A program made the position numbers and the translations under genes. Under the pieces are notes generated by a model. The model ran no database searches. It saw only the letters and a list, made by a program, of their open reading frames with translations, and was not told the DNA's origin. A DNA stretch of 39,711 nt from a virus, in the IMG/VR virus record IMGVR_UViG_3300038496_000083, positions 1-39,711 of that record; one strand, 5' to 3'. Of the stretch, positions 39,695-39,711 are shown one piece after another (within the stretch, counting starts at the first letter, position 1; each line of letters starts with the position of its first letter).

Positions 39695-39711
39695 GATCGT
39701 GACTGGGAAAC
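39695..39711 (-). other. Amplification primer sequence at contig end
   Basis: Read on the - strand, the final 17 bases are GTTTCCCAGTCACGATC. From memory this is the constant tag of a widely used random-PCR (SISPA) primer derived from the M13 forward primer. It is therefore a laboratory sequence at an artificial end, not phage DNA. Confidence 0.85.

Noticed and set aside
1-39711. CRISPR array, integrase, transposase or rRNA
   Set aside because: No regularly spaced direct repeats, no tyrosine or serine recombinase motifs, no DDE transposase and no rRNA-like stretch were seen.

Overview
This window is most likely a large piece of a tailed bacteriophage genome of podovirus type infecting a member of the Bacteroidota. 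Four observations support that. The promoters have the Bacteroidota form (TAnnTTTG -7 box, with TTTG about 20 bp upstream in the best cases). Gene starts have A-rich leaders rather than strong Shine-Dalgarno sites. The gene order is terminase, portal, scaffold, capsid, tail-tube proteins, then three internal virion proteins. There is no integrase, rRNA or housekeeping gene. The two opposed gene blocks and the structural order recall crAss-like and Cellulophaga podoviruses, but that placement is inference; no search was run. The last 17 bases match a random-PCR/SISPA amplification primer in reverse complement, so the right end is an artificial contig edge and the genome is incomplete.

Layout. 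(1) 1-900: the end of a truncated CDS, two small unrecognised ORFs and hairpin-rich AT-rich spacers; possibly ordinary phage accessory DNA, possibly a foreign joint. (2) 937-6047, + strand: a nucleotide-metabolism block with a dNMP-kinase-like P-loop protein, a HAD phosphatase, a 47-aa helix-turn-helix protein, ThyX, an unexpected lipoprotein, and class I ribonucleotide reductase NrdB/NrdA. (3) 6056-10242, + strand: family B DNA polymerase, a PDDEXK nuclease, a small acidic protein and an HTH plus calcineurin-like phosphoesterase protein. (4) 10269-12356, + strand: a Tad2 (anti-Thoeris)-like protein, small membrane proteins, a leader-peptide/terminator arrangement, and a tRNA cluster: Ala, Ile, Gly, Met, plus two tRNA-like genes whose internal arms are not in the canonical order.

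(5) 39711 down to 12357, all - strand: the late block. Reading in its own direction: a truncated virion or fibre protein; two lysis or accessory candidates; a small protein; a GroES-like protein; TerL; portal; acidic scaffold; major capsid protein; a further head protein; two head-tail/tail-tube adaptors; a 1327-aa tail tube/stabilisation protein; a GNAT acetyltransferase; a GIY-YIG homing endonuclease; and three internal virion (ejection) proteins ending in a 2590-aa polyvalent protein with an HEAFH metallopeptidase motif. Several late transcription units are separated by a terminator directly followed by a -7 box, and two of them share a nearly identical 5' leader.

Together the + block makes and channels dNTPs for a phage-encoded polymerase and carries host-takeover and counter-defence functions. 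The - block builds and packages the particle. The two blocks converge at 12356/12357, with the tRNA cluster at the junction. Missing from the window: helicase, primase, recognised endolysin, most of the tail fibres and any RNA polymerase.
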